A stretch of DNA of 64,000 nt, taken from positions 1 to 64,000 of the forward strand of contig DASUYB010000001.1 of assembly GCA_036377595.1 (NCBI GenBank), in the 5' to 3' direction. Below, piece after piece: positions 1 to 6,022 of this stretch. The DNA comes from Longimicrobium sp. (GTDB lineage: Bacteria > Gemmatimonadota > Gemmatimonadetes > Longimicrobiales > Longimicrobiaceae). The notes below the pieces were generated by a model. That model searched no databases. It was given only the letters and a program-made list of their open reading frames with translations, and had not been told where the DNA came from. The position numbers were made by a program, and so were the translations under genes. Each line of letters opens with the position of its first letter. Position 1 is the stretch's first letter.

Positions 1-144
1 GCATCCCTGCGCCTGCTGCTTGTCGAGGTGCCCGCGAAAAGCCACCATCGCGGCCAGCGCGGCCAGCGCGGCCAGCGCGGCCAGCGCGGCGGCCCACGTG
101 GCCCACTCCACGGCGCCGCGCCCGCCGCCGTCGGCCCCGGCCAT
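1..144 (-). CDS. N-terminal fragment of an unidentified membrane protein
   Basis: Only the first 48 codons are visible; the gene runs off the left edge. The ATG lies 3 bp after the stop of the response regulator (TGA GCC ATG), so the two are almost certainly one transcript and translationally linked. The visible part has a Gly-rich start, then a hydrophobic stretch built of repeated Ala-Leu-Ala units at about residues 14-35 that would form one membrane segment, then a charged RGHLDKQQ tail. The hydrophobic segment is encoded by a 9-bp tandem repeat. I do not recognise the family. The position after a response regulator would suit a sensor kinase or a small membrane partner, but nothing visible proves either. 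Confidence 0.6.
   Translation of the reverse strand, partial: MAGADGGGRGAVEWATWAAALAALAALAALAAMVAFRGHLDKQQAQGC
52..87. repeat. Four perfect copies of a 9-bp tandem repeat
   Basis: The unit ggccagcgc occurs four times head to tail. It encodes Ala-Leu-Ala on the minus strand, inside the membrane segment of the partial gene at 1-144. Copy-number slippage would lengthen or shorten the membrane segment by three residues without a frameshift. Confidence 0.9.
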
Positions 145-147
145 GGC

Positions 148-846
148 TCAGTCCAGCGCGCGGAACCGGTAGCCGAGCCCCGGCTCGGTGACGATCAGCG
201 CCGGCCGCACGGAGTCGCGCTCGACCTTGCGGCGCAGGTTGGCCACGTGCACGCGCAGGTACGCCTGCGGGTCGCCGCCGCCGGCGCGGCCCCACACCGC
301 GCGGAAGATCTGGTCGTGCGTGAGGGTGCGGCCGGCGTTCGACACGAAGGCGCGGAGCAGGTCCCACTCGGTCGGGGTCAGGTGGATCTCTTCACCGCCG
401 CGCGACAGGATGCGCCGCGCGAGGTCGATGCGGAGCCCCTCGACCTCGACCGGGCCGGCGTCGCCCGCGCGCGGGCCGGTGCGAGCGCGGCGCAGCTGGG
501 CGCGCACGCGGGCCTGCAGCTCGGCCGTGCTGAAGGGCTTGGTCACGTAGTCGTCCGCGCCCGCGTCGAGCAGCGCCACCTTCTCGTGCTCGGAGTGTCG
601 GGCCGACAGCACCACGATGGGCGCCGTGGACCACCGGCGCACCTCGGTGCAGACGCTGGCCCCGGCCAGGTCGGGGAGGCCCAGGTCCAGCACGATGAGG
701 TCCGGCCGCTCCGCCGCCGCGCGGTCGATCCCGTCGCGCCCCGTGGCCGCCTCGAGCACGCGCACGGCGTCGCCCTCCAGCGCGTTGCGCACCACGCGCC
801 GGATCTGCGGCTCGTCGTCGATCACCAGGATGGTGGCCTCGTGCAT
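148..846 (-). CDS. OmpR/KdpE-type two-component response regulator
   Basis: This 232-residue protein has a receiver domain (about 1-120) and a winged-helix DNA-binding domain (about 130-230). The acidic pair D10-D11, the phosphoacceptor D54 in LDLGLPD, and K103 in the VTKPF loop are all present. The C-terminal half has the OmpR-family LTPTEWDLL helix and the wing ending EPGLGYRF. The receiver resembles KdpE most, but no kdp gene is in view, so the target is unknown. The frame is open back to 1059, but the family pattern begins at MHEATILVIDDE, so I chose the ATG at 846. An ATG four codons earlier (858) is also possible, and neither has a strong ribosome site. It is cotranscribed with the partial membrane gene 3 bp downstream. 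Confidence 0.9.
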   Translation of the reverse strand: MHEATILVIDDEPQIRRVVRNALEGDAVRVLEAATGRDGIDRAAAERPDLIVLDLGLPDLAGASVCTEVRRWSTAPIVVLSARHSEHEKVALLDAGADDYVTKPFSTAELQARVRAQLRRARTGPRAGDAGPVEVEGLRIDLARRILSRGGEEIHLTPTEWDLLRAFVSNAGRTLTHDQIFRAVWGRAGGGDPQAYLRVHVANLRRKVERDSVRPALIVTEPGLGYRFRALD

Positions 847-858
847 GGGCACGATCAT

Positions 859-1191
859 ACGCACCGCTGCGAGCATGCACCAGCGAAACGGCGAGGGTGG
901 CTTCCGCCGCGATCCACGCCACCCCTGATGAGAACGCGCCTCCAGGAATCGCTGCGGACCATCCTTGCCGGCGCGCTGGAGATGGCGAGCCTCGGTTGGT
1001 GTGAGCTGCCCCGATCGGGGGCCGTTGAGAGATCCGCTTCCCGGCACACGATCACGCAAGAACGCGGACCGAGGAAAATGCGATCCATCCGGCGTGCGTC
1101 GTGAAGTACATCGGAGAGAACGCTGGTGCGGCTAGTCCACCGCAGGTCAGCCGCTTGCTCTTCGCGTATTAACTAGCGCTCAACGTGAGCT
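859..1191. other. Intergenic gap with no gene recognised
   Basis: This 333-bp stretch separates the response regulator from the terminator behind the tRNA. The regulator frame stays open to 1059 but shows no family similarity upstream of its receiver domain. I see no RNA gene and no convincing promoter, although the regulator's promoter must lie here. A short inverted repeat (gctca-acg-tgagc) is present near 1178-1190. Confidence 0.6.
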
Positions 1192-1234
1192 AAAACAAAA
1201 ACCCGCAGACGGCTTGAGTTGCCGCCCTACGGGT
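1192..1234 (-). terminator. Intrinsic terminator of the tRNA-Arg transcript
   Basis: On the minus strand, directly after the tRNA, a stem of about 14 pairs with a few mismatches (ACCCGTAGGGCGGC against GCCGTCTGCGGGT) closes an AACTCAA loop and runs into TTTTTGTTTT. This is a textbook Rho-independent terminator. Confidence 0.88.
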
Positions 1235-1245
1235 CATTGTGTCTA

Positions 1246-1320
1246 TGCCCCCGACAGGACTTGAACCTGTGACCTTCGGTTTAGGAAACCGCTGCTCTAT
1301 CCTGGCTGAGCTACGGGGGC
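1246..1320 (-). tRNA. tRNA-Arg (anticodon CCU)
   Basis: The 75-nt minus-strand sequence folds as a full cloverleaf. The acceptor strands GCCCCCG and CGGGGGC pair perfectly, with discriminator A. The D arm is GCTC/GAGC. The anticodon arm GCGGT-TTCCTAA-ACCGA has one G-A mismatch at its base and anticodon CCU. The T arm is ACAGG-TTCAAGT-CCTGT. CCA is not encoded. It reads the rare AGG Arg codon. A promoter lies upstream and a terminator follows. Its first 34 nt are duplicated at 4920-4953. Confidence 0.93.
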
Positions 1321-1465
1321 GATCGTCGCGGGAACGCGTGCGATGAGTGTTGAAATTTAACCGAAAGGACGAGGCGCGGTCAACCTGACCCGCGCCCCTT
1401 CCAGCTCGCCAGGCGTCGACGCGGGGCGGCGGAGGTGCTGCCTCCTCCGCCCCGCGCCGCCCGTG
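1287..1465. repeat. Direct repeat, left copy: tRNA 5' half plus promoter region
   Basis: This stretch (5' half of tRNA-Arg and about 145 bp upstream) recurs in imperfect form at 4920-5090. The 34 tRNA positions and the next 10 bp are identical; the rest has scattered substitutions and small indels. The two copies bracket the SLOG/TIR gene group, as expected for the ends of an inserted element or a duplicated locus. Confidence 0.85.
1355..1383 (-). promoter_or_regulatory. Sigma70-type promoter of tRNA-Arg
   Basis: On the minus strand, TTGACC (1378-1383) and TTAAAT (1355-1360) are separated by exactly 17 bp. They lie 35 bp upstream of the mature tRNA 5' end at 1320. The same arrangement, degraded, is in the second copy at 4987-5015. 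Confidence 0.75.
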
Positions 1466-1492
1466 GGATCGGTGCCGCATGGCCGTTCTGGA

Positions 1493-1539
1493 TAGGCCCG
1501 GCCGGACTCGAACCAGCGGCCTCCTGCTGAGGAGGCAGT
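1493..1539 (-). pseudogene. 3' half of a tRNA-Arg(CCU)-like gene (tRNA remnant)
   Basis: The minus strand reads as the 3' half of a tRNA: anticodon arm ACTGC-CTCCTCA-GCAGG (anticodon CCU), variable loop AGGCC, T arm GCTGG-TTCGAGT-CCGGC, acceptor strand CGGGCCT and discriminator A. The matching 5' acceptor strand (AGGCCCG) and a normal D arm are not found upstream. Position 37 is C, where functional tRNAs carry a purine. The sequence differs from the intact tRNA at 1246, so it comes from another tRNA. I read it as a remnant left by an earlier insertion. The rest of 1540-1706 shows nothing recognisable. Confidence 0.5.
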
Positions 1540-1706
1540 CGCTTCAGCGTGTGTGCCGAGCCGACCGGGATGCCACAGGTGAGGTATGCGTTACCCGCTG
1601 CTTCGTAGCGCCCGGCGCGAAATGTGGGTCGTCCGCCATGCCCCGCCGGCTGTGGGTGCGGGCCGGACGGTCTCTGGTCGCGCCGTGAACCCACAAACCT
1701 ACCGCA

Positions 1707-2282
1707 TCAGACCGTACGCACGACTGTCAGCGTGAACCCACCCGCTTCGGCGCGCCGGCGGAAGTCCTCGGTCGCGTCGTTGTCGCCTCGCGGCGCTCCC
1801 TCCCACACCACGACCGCCGCACGCGGCCGCCGCGCGCCGTCCTCACCCGCCAGCTCCACCGCCAGTTGCACGATGCGCTCGTTGGCGCGGAGGTAGACCT
1901 CCGGGTCACCCGGATCGCCCGTGCCGACCTCCAGCCGGCCGGAGCGCCCGGCCTCGGCGATCAGCCGGTCGTACAGCGGCCCCCAATCGCCCGGCCGGTC
2001 CACCACCGAGGTAGCACGGAACGTCCGCGCGTCGAAGGGGAGCACCACGTGACCTTCGATCCCTGCCGCGCCCGCCGCCTCCAGTGCGAGCAGGTCGGCG
2101 CCGCACGCGGCCGAGCAGACCAGCGCCTGCACACCCGGCTGGAGCAGCGCCGCGAGCTCGCGGCGGACACGGGGGAACTCGCTCGCCGGGAAGCGGGGCC
2201 GCTCGGCATCGGGCGCATCCGGGCGGCGGCCTGCCAGCGCGACCACGGAGCCTGCCGGGAGCGTTGAAAGCAGAGGAGACAC
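1707..2282 (-). CDS. SLOG-domain (DprA/LOG-like) nucleotide-sensing protein
   Basis: This 191-residue protein has a Rossmann-like layout typical of the SLOG superfamily. A first strand and loop VALAGRRPD lie at about residue 14. CSAACGADLLALEAA follows at about 57, the position of the phosphate/nucleotide-binding turn. A core around GHVVLPFDARTFRATSV comes next, and a last strand VVVWEG lies at about 161. SLOG domains bind nucleotide-derived ligands, and in Thoeris the ThsA SLOG domain senses the signal made by the TIR protein ThsB. Here the SLOG stands alone with no SIR2 or other effector fused. The start is GTG, preceded by GGGAG at 5 bp. It is the last gene of a minus-strand operon with two TIR-like genes. 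The ligand is unknown. Confidence 0.72.
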   Translation of the reverse strand: MSPLLSTLPAGSVVALAGRRPDAPDAERPRFPASEFPRVRRELAALLQPGVQALVCSAACGADLLALEAAGAAGIEGHVVLPFDARTFRATSVVDRPGDWGPLYDRLIAEAGRSGRLEVGTGDPGDPEVYLRANERIVQLAVELAGEDGARRPRAAVVVWEGAPRGDNDATEDFRRRAEAGGFTLTVVRTV

Positions 2283-2360
2283 GGCGGCTCCCGCGTGGTG
2301 GAAAGCGAAGCGCGCCGCGCGACGGAGATCTGGTGACCGCCGCCGGCCGCGTCGGGATTG

Positions 2361-2780
2361 TCAGCCAGTCCGTGCGGCGACGGCCTGCGCGATGACGCGG
2401 TTCAGCGCGGCGCAGAAGGCATCCGAGTCCCACGGAACCAGCGGTGGGTTCACGGCCTCCAGTTCGGCCGGGATGCCGCCCAGGGCGCCCGGCGCCCGGA
2501 GAGCCACGATCCCCAGGCCGAGGCTGATCGCCAGCTGTGCCTCGCGGTTGATCCAGGGACTGTTGTGGGAGTTTTGCCCGCAGACGAACACGGCGGCGAC
2601 GCAGCCGTCCATCGCCCGGCGGATCTCATCGTCGATCGCGCGGTCGCCGCCGGCGGACACATCTTTTACGAAGCGCGGCGTGCCCTGGCATGGACCACGC
2701 GGCTGGAAGAACACACCGATGTTGTGGGCGTATTCCCGATCACTCACGAAGTTGTAGGAGATGAAGACCGGCGTGCTCAT
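2361..2780 (-). CDS. TIR-like (ThsB/DUF1863-type) protein 1
   Basis: This compact 139-residue protein begins with the TIR first strand and loop VFISYNFVSDREYA. A region with conserved charged residues follows (RFVKDVSAGGDRAIDDEI), then a strand AAVFVCGQNS, then SPWINREAQLAISLGLG. The last segment corresponds to the SKWVNWEI helix of the ThsB/DUF1863 family, whose Glu is the NADase catalytic residue in TIR enzymes. The predicted role is cleavage of NAD to make a signal, or a related TIR function. It lies 51 bp after the second TIR gene and 78 bp before the SLOG gene, all in one direction. It is divergent from its neighbour, so the two are not a recent duplication. The ribosome site is weak. 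Catalytic activity is inferred only from motif position. Confidence 0.75.
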   Translation of the reverse strand: MSTPVFISYNFVSDREYAHNIGVFFQPRGPCQGTPRFVKDVSAGGDRAIDDEIRRAMDGCVAAVFVCGQNSHNSPWINREAQLAISLGLGIVALRAPGALGGIPAELEAVNPPLVPWDSDAFCAALNRVIAQAVAARTG

Positions 2781-2831
2781 CGGTTCTATTCAGCGGCGGG
2801 TTGTGCGGGCCTGGAAGGTGCCGGGCGTCGC

Positions 2832-3248
2832 TCAGTAGTTGTTCGATGCAATCCTCAGCGCGTCCACGAGGCGGTCGCGCTCGAAGCTCGTGGCCCAGGC
2901 GGTGCCCGTTCCGAGGAGGCCGGGCGGAGTCGCGTTCGCCTTCGCGAGCTTCACCGCCGCGAGCTTCAGCTTCACATCCGGCTGCTTCGCGCGCTCGATC
3001 TCCCACGTCACCCACTTGCTGCAAGCAGTCTTCTCGCCGACGAGCACCAGGAGGTGAGTGGCGTCCTTCATCATGCGCGTCAGCACCTGCTTTACGGTCG
3101 CCGCGCGGACGCTGTCGATCGGGACGTCCGGCCCGCGGCTGTCGAACTCGAAGGCGAACTCCGGGTTCGCGTCCCATGCCTGGAGGAGCCGCTTGTACCG
3201 GGCATCCTCGCTGTGATCGTAGCTCACGAAGACTTTTTTCTTCGGCAT
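2832..3248 (-). CDS. TIR-like (ThsB/DUF1863-type) protein 2
   Basis: This 138-residue protein is a closer match to the ThsB/DUF1863 pattern than its neighbour. It has KKVFVSYDHSEDARYK at the N-terminus, VPIDSVRAATVKQVLTRMM in the middle, THLLVLVGEKTACSKWVTWE at about residue 75, then a strand KLAAVKL. The SKWVTWEIE helix carries the Glu expected to be catalytic in TIR NAD hydrolases. The open frame extends further upstream, but the family pattern begins at MPKKKVFVSY, so I chose the ATG at 3248. It is the first gene of the minus-strand TIR-TIR-SLOG operon and is divergent from the TRAFs-binding-like gene at 3388. Family knowledge suggests a signal-producing sensor in antiphage defence; that role is inferred here. 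Confidence 0.8.
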   Translation of the reverse strand: MPKKKVFVSYDHSEDARYKRLLQAWDANPEFAFEFDSRGPDVPIDSVRAATVKQVLTRMMKDATHLLVLVGEKTACSKWVTWEIERAKQPDVKLKLAAVKLAKANATPPGLLGTGTAWATSFERDRLVDALRIASNNY

Positions 3249-3387
3249 GATTCCCGGGTGCGACAGGGAAACGCTTGCTTGCGCTCGGACGCATAGATAT
3301 GCGATTCTTGATCCTGGGGCAATATTGACGCAAGCAGCGCGCTCCAACACCCGCTTTCAGTCTACCGCCAGACCCGGAGACGTCCGC
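3249..3387. promoter_or_regulatory. Divergent intergenic region between the two conflict-system transcripts
   Basis: These 139 bp separate the leftward TIR-TIR-SLOG operon from the rightward gene at 3388 and must hold both promoters. The stretch around 3295-3335 is more AT-rich than its surroundings and includes a near-palindrome (gcatagatatgc) and ttgatc/caatattg elements. I could not fix a clean -35/-10 pair for either direction. Confidence 0.4.
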
Positions 3388-4788
3388 ATGCCAGCTGACA
3401 GCGCGCACGCTGAGACGGGCGGAACCTGCTTCGTCATCATGGGCTTCGGCAAGAAGACCGACTTCGAGACGGGGCGCACCCTGGACCTGGACAAGTCTTA
3501 CCGGAACATCATCAAGCCGGCCGCCGAGGCGGCCGGGCTGACCTGCATCCGCGCCGACGAGATCGTGCACTCGGGTGTAATCGACGTTCCCATGTACGAG
3601 CAACTGCTCAACGCCGACGTGGTCGTGGCGGACCTGTCGACCTCGAACCGGAACGCGCTGTACGAGCTGGGGATCCGCCACGCGCTGCGGCCGTACACCA
3701 CCGTCGTGGTGGCCGAGGACGGAAACAAGACCTTTCCCTTCGACCTCAGCCACCTCGTGTTCCGCCAGTACCGGCACCTGGGCGAGGACATCGGCTACGA
3801 GGAGGTGATGCGCTTCCGCGAGGAACTGACGATCGCGATCCGGAAGATCATGGCGGAGAACCCGCGCGCCCCGGACAGCCCGGTGTACACCTTCCTGCGG
3901 GGGCTGCAGCCTCCGGCGGTCGCCACGGCCGGGGGTGTCGCACCCGAGACCGACGTCCGGGCCGATGCGACGCATAGCAGCCTGATGCAGCAGGTGGACG
4001 AAGCCCAGGCACAGGGAGACTTCGAGACGGCGAAGACCCTGCTATCCACCGTCAGGCGGATGCGCCGCGAGGCTCTGCGGGCCGCGCTCGCGCCCGAAGG
4101 CGCGGCGGTTGCCGGGGCCGAGCCGCCCGAAGATGCCTATATCCTCCAACGTCTGGCGCTCGTCACCTACAAGAGCAAGAGCAAGAAGCCGGACGAAAAG
4201 ACGGCGCTCCTCGAAGCGCAGGGCCTGCTGAGGCTGCTGGACCCGGAGACGTCGAACGACCCGGAGACGCTGGGGCTGTGGCAGGCGGTGCATAAGCGCC
4301 TGTGGACGCTCACCGGCGAGCGCCGGCACCTCGATGAGGCGATCCGAGCGGTAGAGCGCGGGTTCTACCTGCGCAACGACTACTACAACGGCATCAACCT
4401 GGCCTTCCTGCTGAACCAGCGCGCCGTCGCGCAACCGGACCCGGCGGAGGCGATCGCCGACTTCGTGCAGGCGCGAAGGGTCCGCCGCGAGGTGCTCGCG
4501 ATCTGCGACAGGTGGATCGAGACGAACCCGGGACCGACAGGGAAGGACGCAACGCCCAAGGCGGTGAAGCAATACGAGGCGGGCCGGTACTGGGTCCTCG
4601 CGACGCGCGCGGAGGCAGTCCTCGGCCTGGACGGCGAGGAACAGGCGCAGCCGTTGCTGGAGGAGGCCTTCGCGAGGGCGCCCGAAGACTGGATGCGGAA
4701 GTCGACGGAGGAACAGGTCGGTGCGCTCCGGAAGGTGCTCGCCGACTCGCCGCTACGCTACTTGCGCTCCGGGCCGGCAGGGACCTGA
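3388..4788 (+). CDS. Deoxyribosyltransferase-like plus TRAFs-binding (DUF4071-like) protein
   Basis: This 466-residue protein has two parts. The first (about 1-165) is a nucleoside-deoxyribosyltransferase/SLOG-like Rossmann domain, with CFVIMGFG, the acidic pair in CIRADEI, and the typical DVVVADLSTSNRNALYELG segment. The second (about 200-465) is an all-helical repeat region with LLEAQGLLRLLDPETSNDPE, ALGLWQAVHKRLW-like helices and long Ala/Arg-rich repeats. It resembles the TRAFs-binding/DUF4071 domain and is of TPR type. Such proteins recur in bacterial conflict islands beside TIR and SLOG genes. The ATG at 3388 has GGAG 9 bp upstream; the frame is open to 3247, but that part is not family-like. 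It is the only gene on the plus strand in this island. The likely role is a nucleotide-binding sensor or scaffold. Confidence 0.75.
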   Translation: MPADSAHAETGGTCFVIMGFGKKTDFETGRTLDLDKSYRNIIKPAAEAAGLTCIRADEIVHSGVIDVPMYEQLLNADVVVADLSTSNRNALYELGIRHALRPYTTVVVAEDGNKTFPFDLSHLVFRQYRHLGEDIGYEEVMRFREELTIAIRKIMAENPRAPDSPVYTFLRGLQPPAVATAGGVAPETDVRADATHSSLMQQVDEAQAQGDFETAKTLLSTVRRMRREALRAALAPEGAAVAGAEPPEDAYILQRLALVTYKSKSKKPDEKTALLEAQGLLRLLDPETSNDPETLGLWQAVHKRLWTLTGERRHLDEAIRAVERGFYLRNDYYNGINLAFLLNQRAVAQPDPAEAIADFVQARRVRREVLAICDRWIETNPGPTGKDATPKAVKQYEAGRYWVLATRAEAVLGLDGEEQAQPLLEEAFARAPEDWMRKSTEEQVGALRKVLADSPLRYLRSGPAGT

Positions 4789-4919
4789 CCGGCCCACGCC
4801 CCGCAGACCGGTGCGCGCGAGATCACCGACTCCACCCGTCATCCGGCCGGGCGCCCTGCCCACGCGTTTACGGCCCTCCTGACGAAAGTTCAGGAAATTG
4901 GGCCCAGCATGCTCAAGGG
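4789..4919. other. Gap downstream of the conflict gene, no feature seen
   Basis: No gene, RNA or clear terminator is visible. Only a weak 5-bp hairpin (cctga...tcagg near 4878-4894) occurs. The segment ends where the duplicated tRNA fragment begins. Confidence 0.5.
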
Positions 4920-4953
4920 AACCGCTGCTCTATCCTGGCTGAGCTACGGGGGC
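4920..4953 (-). pseudogene. 5' half of tRNA-Arg(CCU), truncated in the anticodon loop
   Basis: The 34 nt are identical to the first 34 nt of the tRNA at 1246-1320 (acceptor 5' strand, D arm, anticodon 5' stem and first loop base). After GCGGTT the sequence becomes unrelated (CCCTTGAGC on the minus strand). No 3' half follows, so this copy cannot make a tRNA. A break in the anticodon loop is a position commonly used by tyrosine-type integrases. Confidence 0.85.
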
Positions 4954-4986
4954 GATCGTCGCGGAACGCGTGCGACAGGCCCTAAA

Positions 4987-5015
4987 ATTCAACCAAAAAC
5001 CCGAGGCGCGGTCTA
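4987..5015 (-). promoter_or_regulatory. Decayed second copy of the tRNA-Arg promoter
   Basis: TAGACC (5010-5015) and TTGAAT (4987-4992) on the minus strand keep the exact 17-bp spacing of the functional copy at 1355-1383, but each hexamer is further from consensus. It now sits in front of a truncated tRNA, so any transcript would run into the conflict gene in the antisense direction. Confidence 0.55.
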
Positions 5016-5050
5016 CCTGACCGCGCCCTTCCAGCTCGCCAGGCGCCGGC

Positions 5051-5082
5051 GCGGGCGGCGGAGGCAGTGCCTCCCCCGCGCC
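5051..5082 (-). terminator. Possible terminator behind the ABC ATPase gene
   Basis: A compact GC-rich hairpin (GGAGGC-ACT-GCCTCC core with flanking GC pairs) lies 23-54 bp after the stop of the ATPase. No T run follows, so it may only attenuate transcription or be a remnant of the duplicated block. The matching block at about 1425-1450 can also form a hairpin. Confidence 0.35.
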
Positions 5083-5104
5083 CCGCCGGCCCGCCGGACC
5101 ATGC

Positions 5105-5860
5105 CTACGCGTGGACCTCGAAGCCGTGGCGCTCCAGCTCGGCGGCCACGCCGCTGCTCTCGTCGGCCACCACCTGGCCGTCGAAGAGGTGCACGCTGCG
5201 CCGGGCGTGCTCGGCGTAGCGCGGATCGTGGGTGACCATGCAGATGGGGGCGCCCTCGGCGTGCAGCTCGCGCAGCAGCGCCATCACCTGCTCACTGTTG
5301 GCCGAGTCCAGGTTCCCCGTGGGCTCGTCGGCCAGCAGCACCGAGGGCGAGCCAGCGATGGCGCGGGCCACCGCAACGCGCTGCTGCTGCCCGCCGGAGA
5401 GCTGGCTGGGATAGTGCCCCATGCGGTGGCTCATCCCCACCTTCTCCAGCGCCTCCTTCACCCGCTTCGTCCGCTCGGCCGCCGACATGCCACGGTAGGT
5501 CAGCGGCAGCTCCACGTTCTCCTTCACGGTCAGGTCGCCGATCAGGTTGAACGCCTGGAAGACGAAGCCGATCTCGCGGTTGCGGATGAGCGCGCGCTCG
5601 GCCGCGCTCAGTCCCGAAACCGGCTGGCCGTTCAGCAGGTAGGTGCCGCCGCTGGGCGAGTCCAGCAGCCCCAGGATGGACAGCAGCGTGGTCTTGCCGC
5701 AGCCCGACGGGCCCGCGATGGCCACGTAGTCGCCCTTCGCGATCTCCAGGTGCACGCCCGACAGCGCGTGCGTCTCCACGTCTTCGGTGAGGAACACCTT
5801 GCTGACGCCCTCGAGCCGGATGAGCGCGTCGCCTTTACCGTTTCCGTTGCCGTTGCTCAT
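5105..5860 (-). CDS. MacB/LolD-type ABC transporter ATPase
   Basis: This 251-residue ATP-binding subunit has Walker A GPSGCGKTT (50-58), the Q-loop in VFQAFNLIGDLT, the signature LSGGQQQRVAVARA, Walker B VLLADEPTGNLDS and the switch His in VTHDPRYA. The NLDS element and the length are typical of ATPases serving MacB/FtsX-type permeases, which move substrates or transmit force across the envelope rather than import nutrients. The N-terminus is an Asn-Gly run (NGNGNGKG) before the domain. The permease gene ends 162 bp upstream on the same strand, so the two form an operon and probably one complex. The substrate cannot be read from the sequence. The ribosome site is poor. Confidence 0.9.
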   Translation of the reverse strand: MSNGNGNGKGDALIRLEGVSKVFLTEDVETHALSGVHLEIAKGDYVAIAGPSGCGKTTLLSILGLLDSPSGGTYLLNGQPVSGLSAAERALIRNREIGFVFQAFNLIGDLTVKENVELPLTYRGMSAAERTKRVKEALEKVGMSHRMGHYPSQLSGGQQQRVAVARAIAGSPSVLLADEPTGNLDSANSEQVMALLRELHAEGAPICMVTHDPRYAEHARRSVHLFDGQVVADESSGVAAELERHGFEVHA

Positions 5861-6022
5861 GAGAAAAACACAGGGTTCAGGGGGATCGGGGTCCGGTTCC
5901 CGGCCAGCTTCAGCCGCGCCCGGTCCGCGCGTCGTACTGCGACGTATTCGCCGAGATGATCACGTCGCCCATTGCGGGAGGGGGCGCGGCGGCGCGGACG
6001 CGCGCCGCCGCGCCGGCCACCC
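5861..6022. other. Spacer between permease and ATPase genes
   Basis: The 162 bp contain no gene or clear hairpin. This is a long gap for an ABC operon, and a separate promoter for the ATPase is possible, but none is evident. Confidence 0.5.

Larger units (their letters stand above)
4920..5090. repeat. Direct repeat, right copy: tRNA 5' half plus promoter region
   Basis: This is the counterpart of 1287-1465, in the same orientation, about 3.6 kb away. Similarity runs from the tRNA anticodon loop through the promoter and a GC-rich block up to the end of the ABC ATPase gene, with scattered differences outside the tRNA part. Confidence 0.85.

Noticed and set aside
847-1059. N-terminal extension of the response regulator to 303 residues
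   Set aside because: The extra 71 residues do not resemble anything in the family, and the receiver domain starts normally at the ATG at 846.
1493-1575. Complete second tRNA-Arg gene
   Set aside because: The 5' acceptor strand and D arm cannot be found and C37 is abnormal, so only a 3' remnant is supported.
1707-4788. Canonical Thoeris system
   Set aside because: No SIR2 or other ThsA effector domain is present, and the SLOG protein is only 191 residues. I treat it as Thoeris-like at most.
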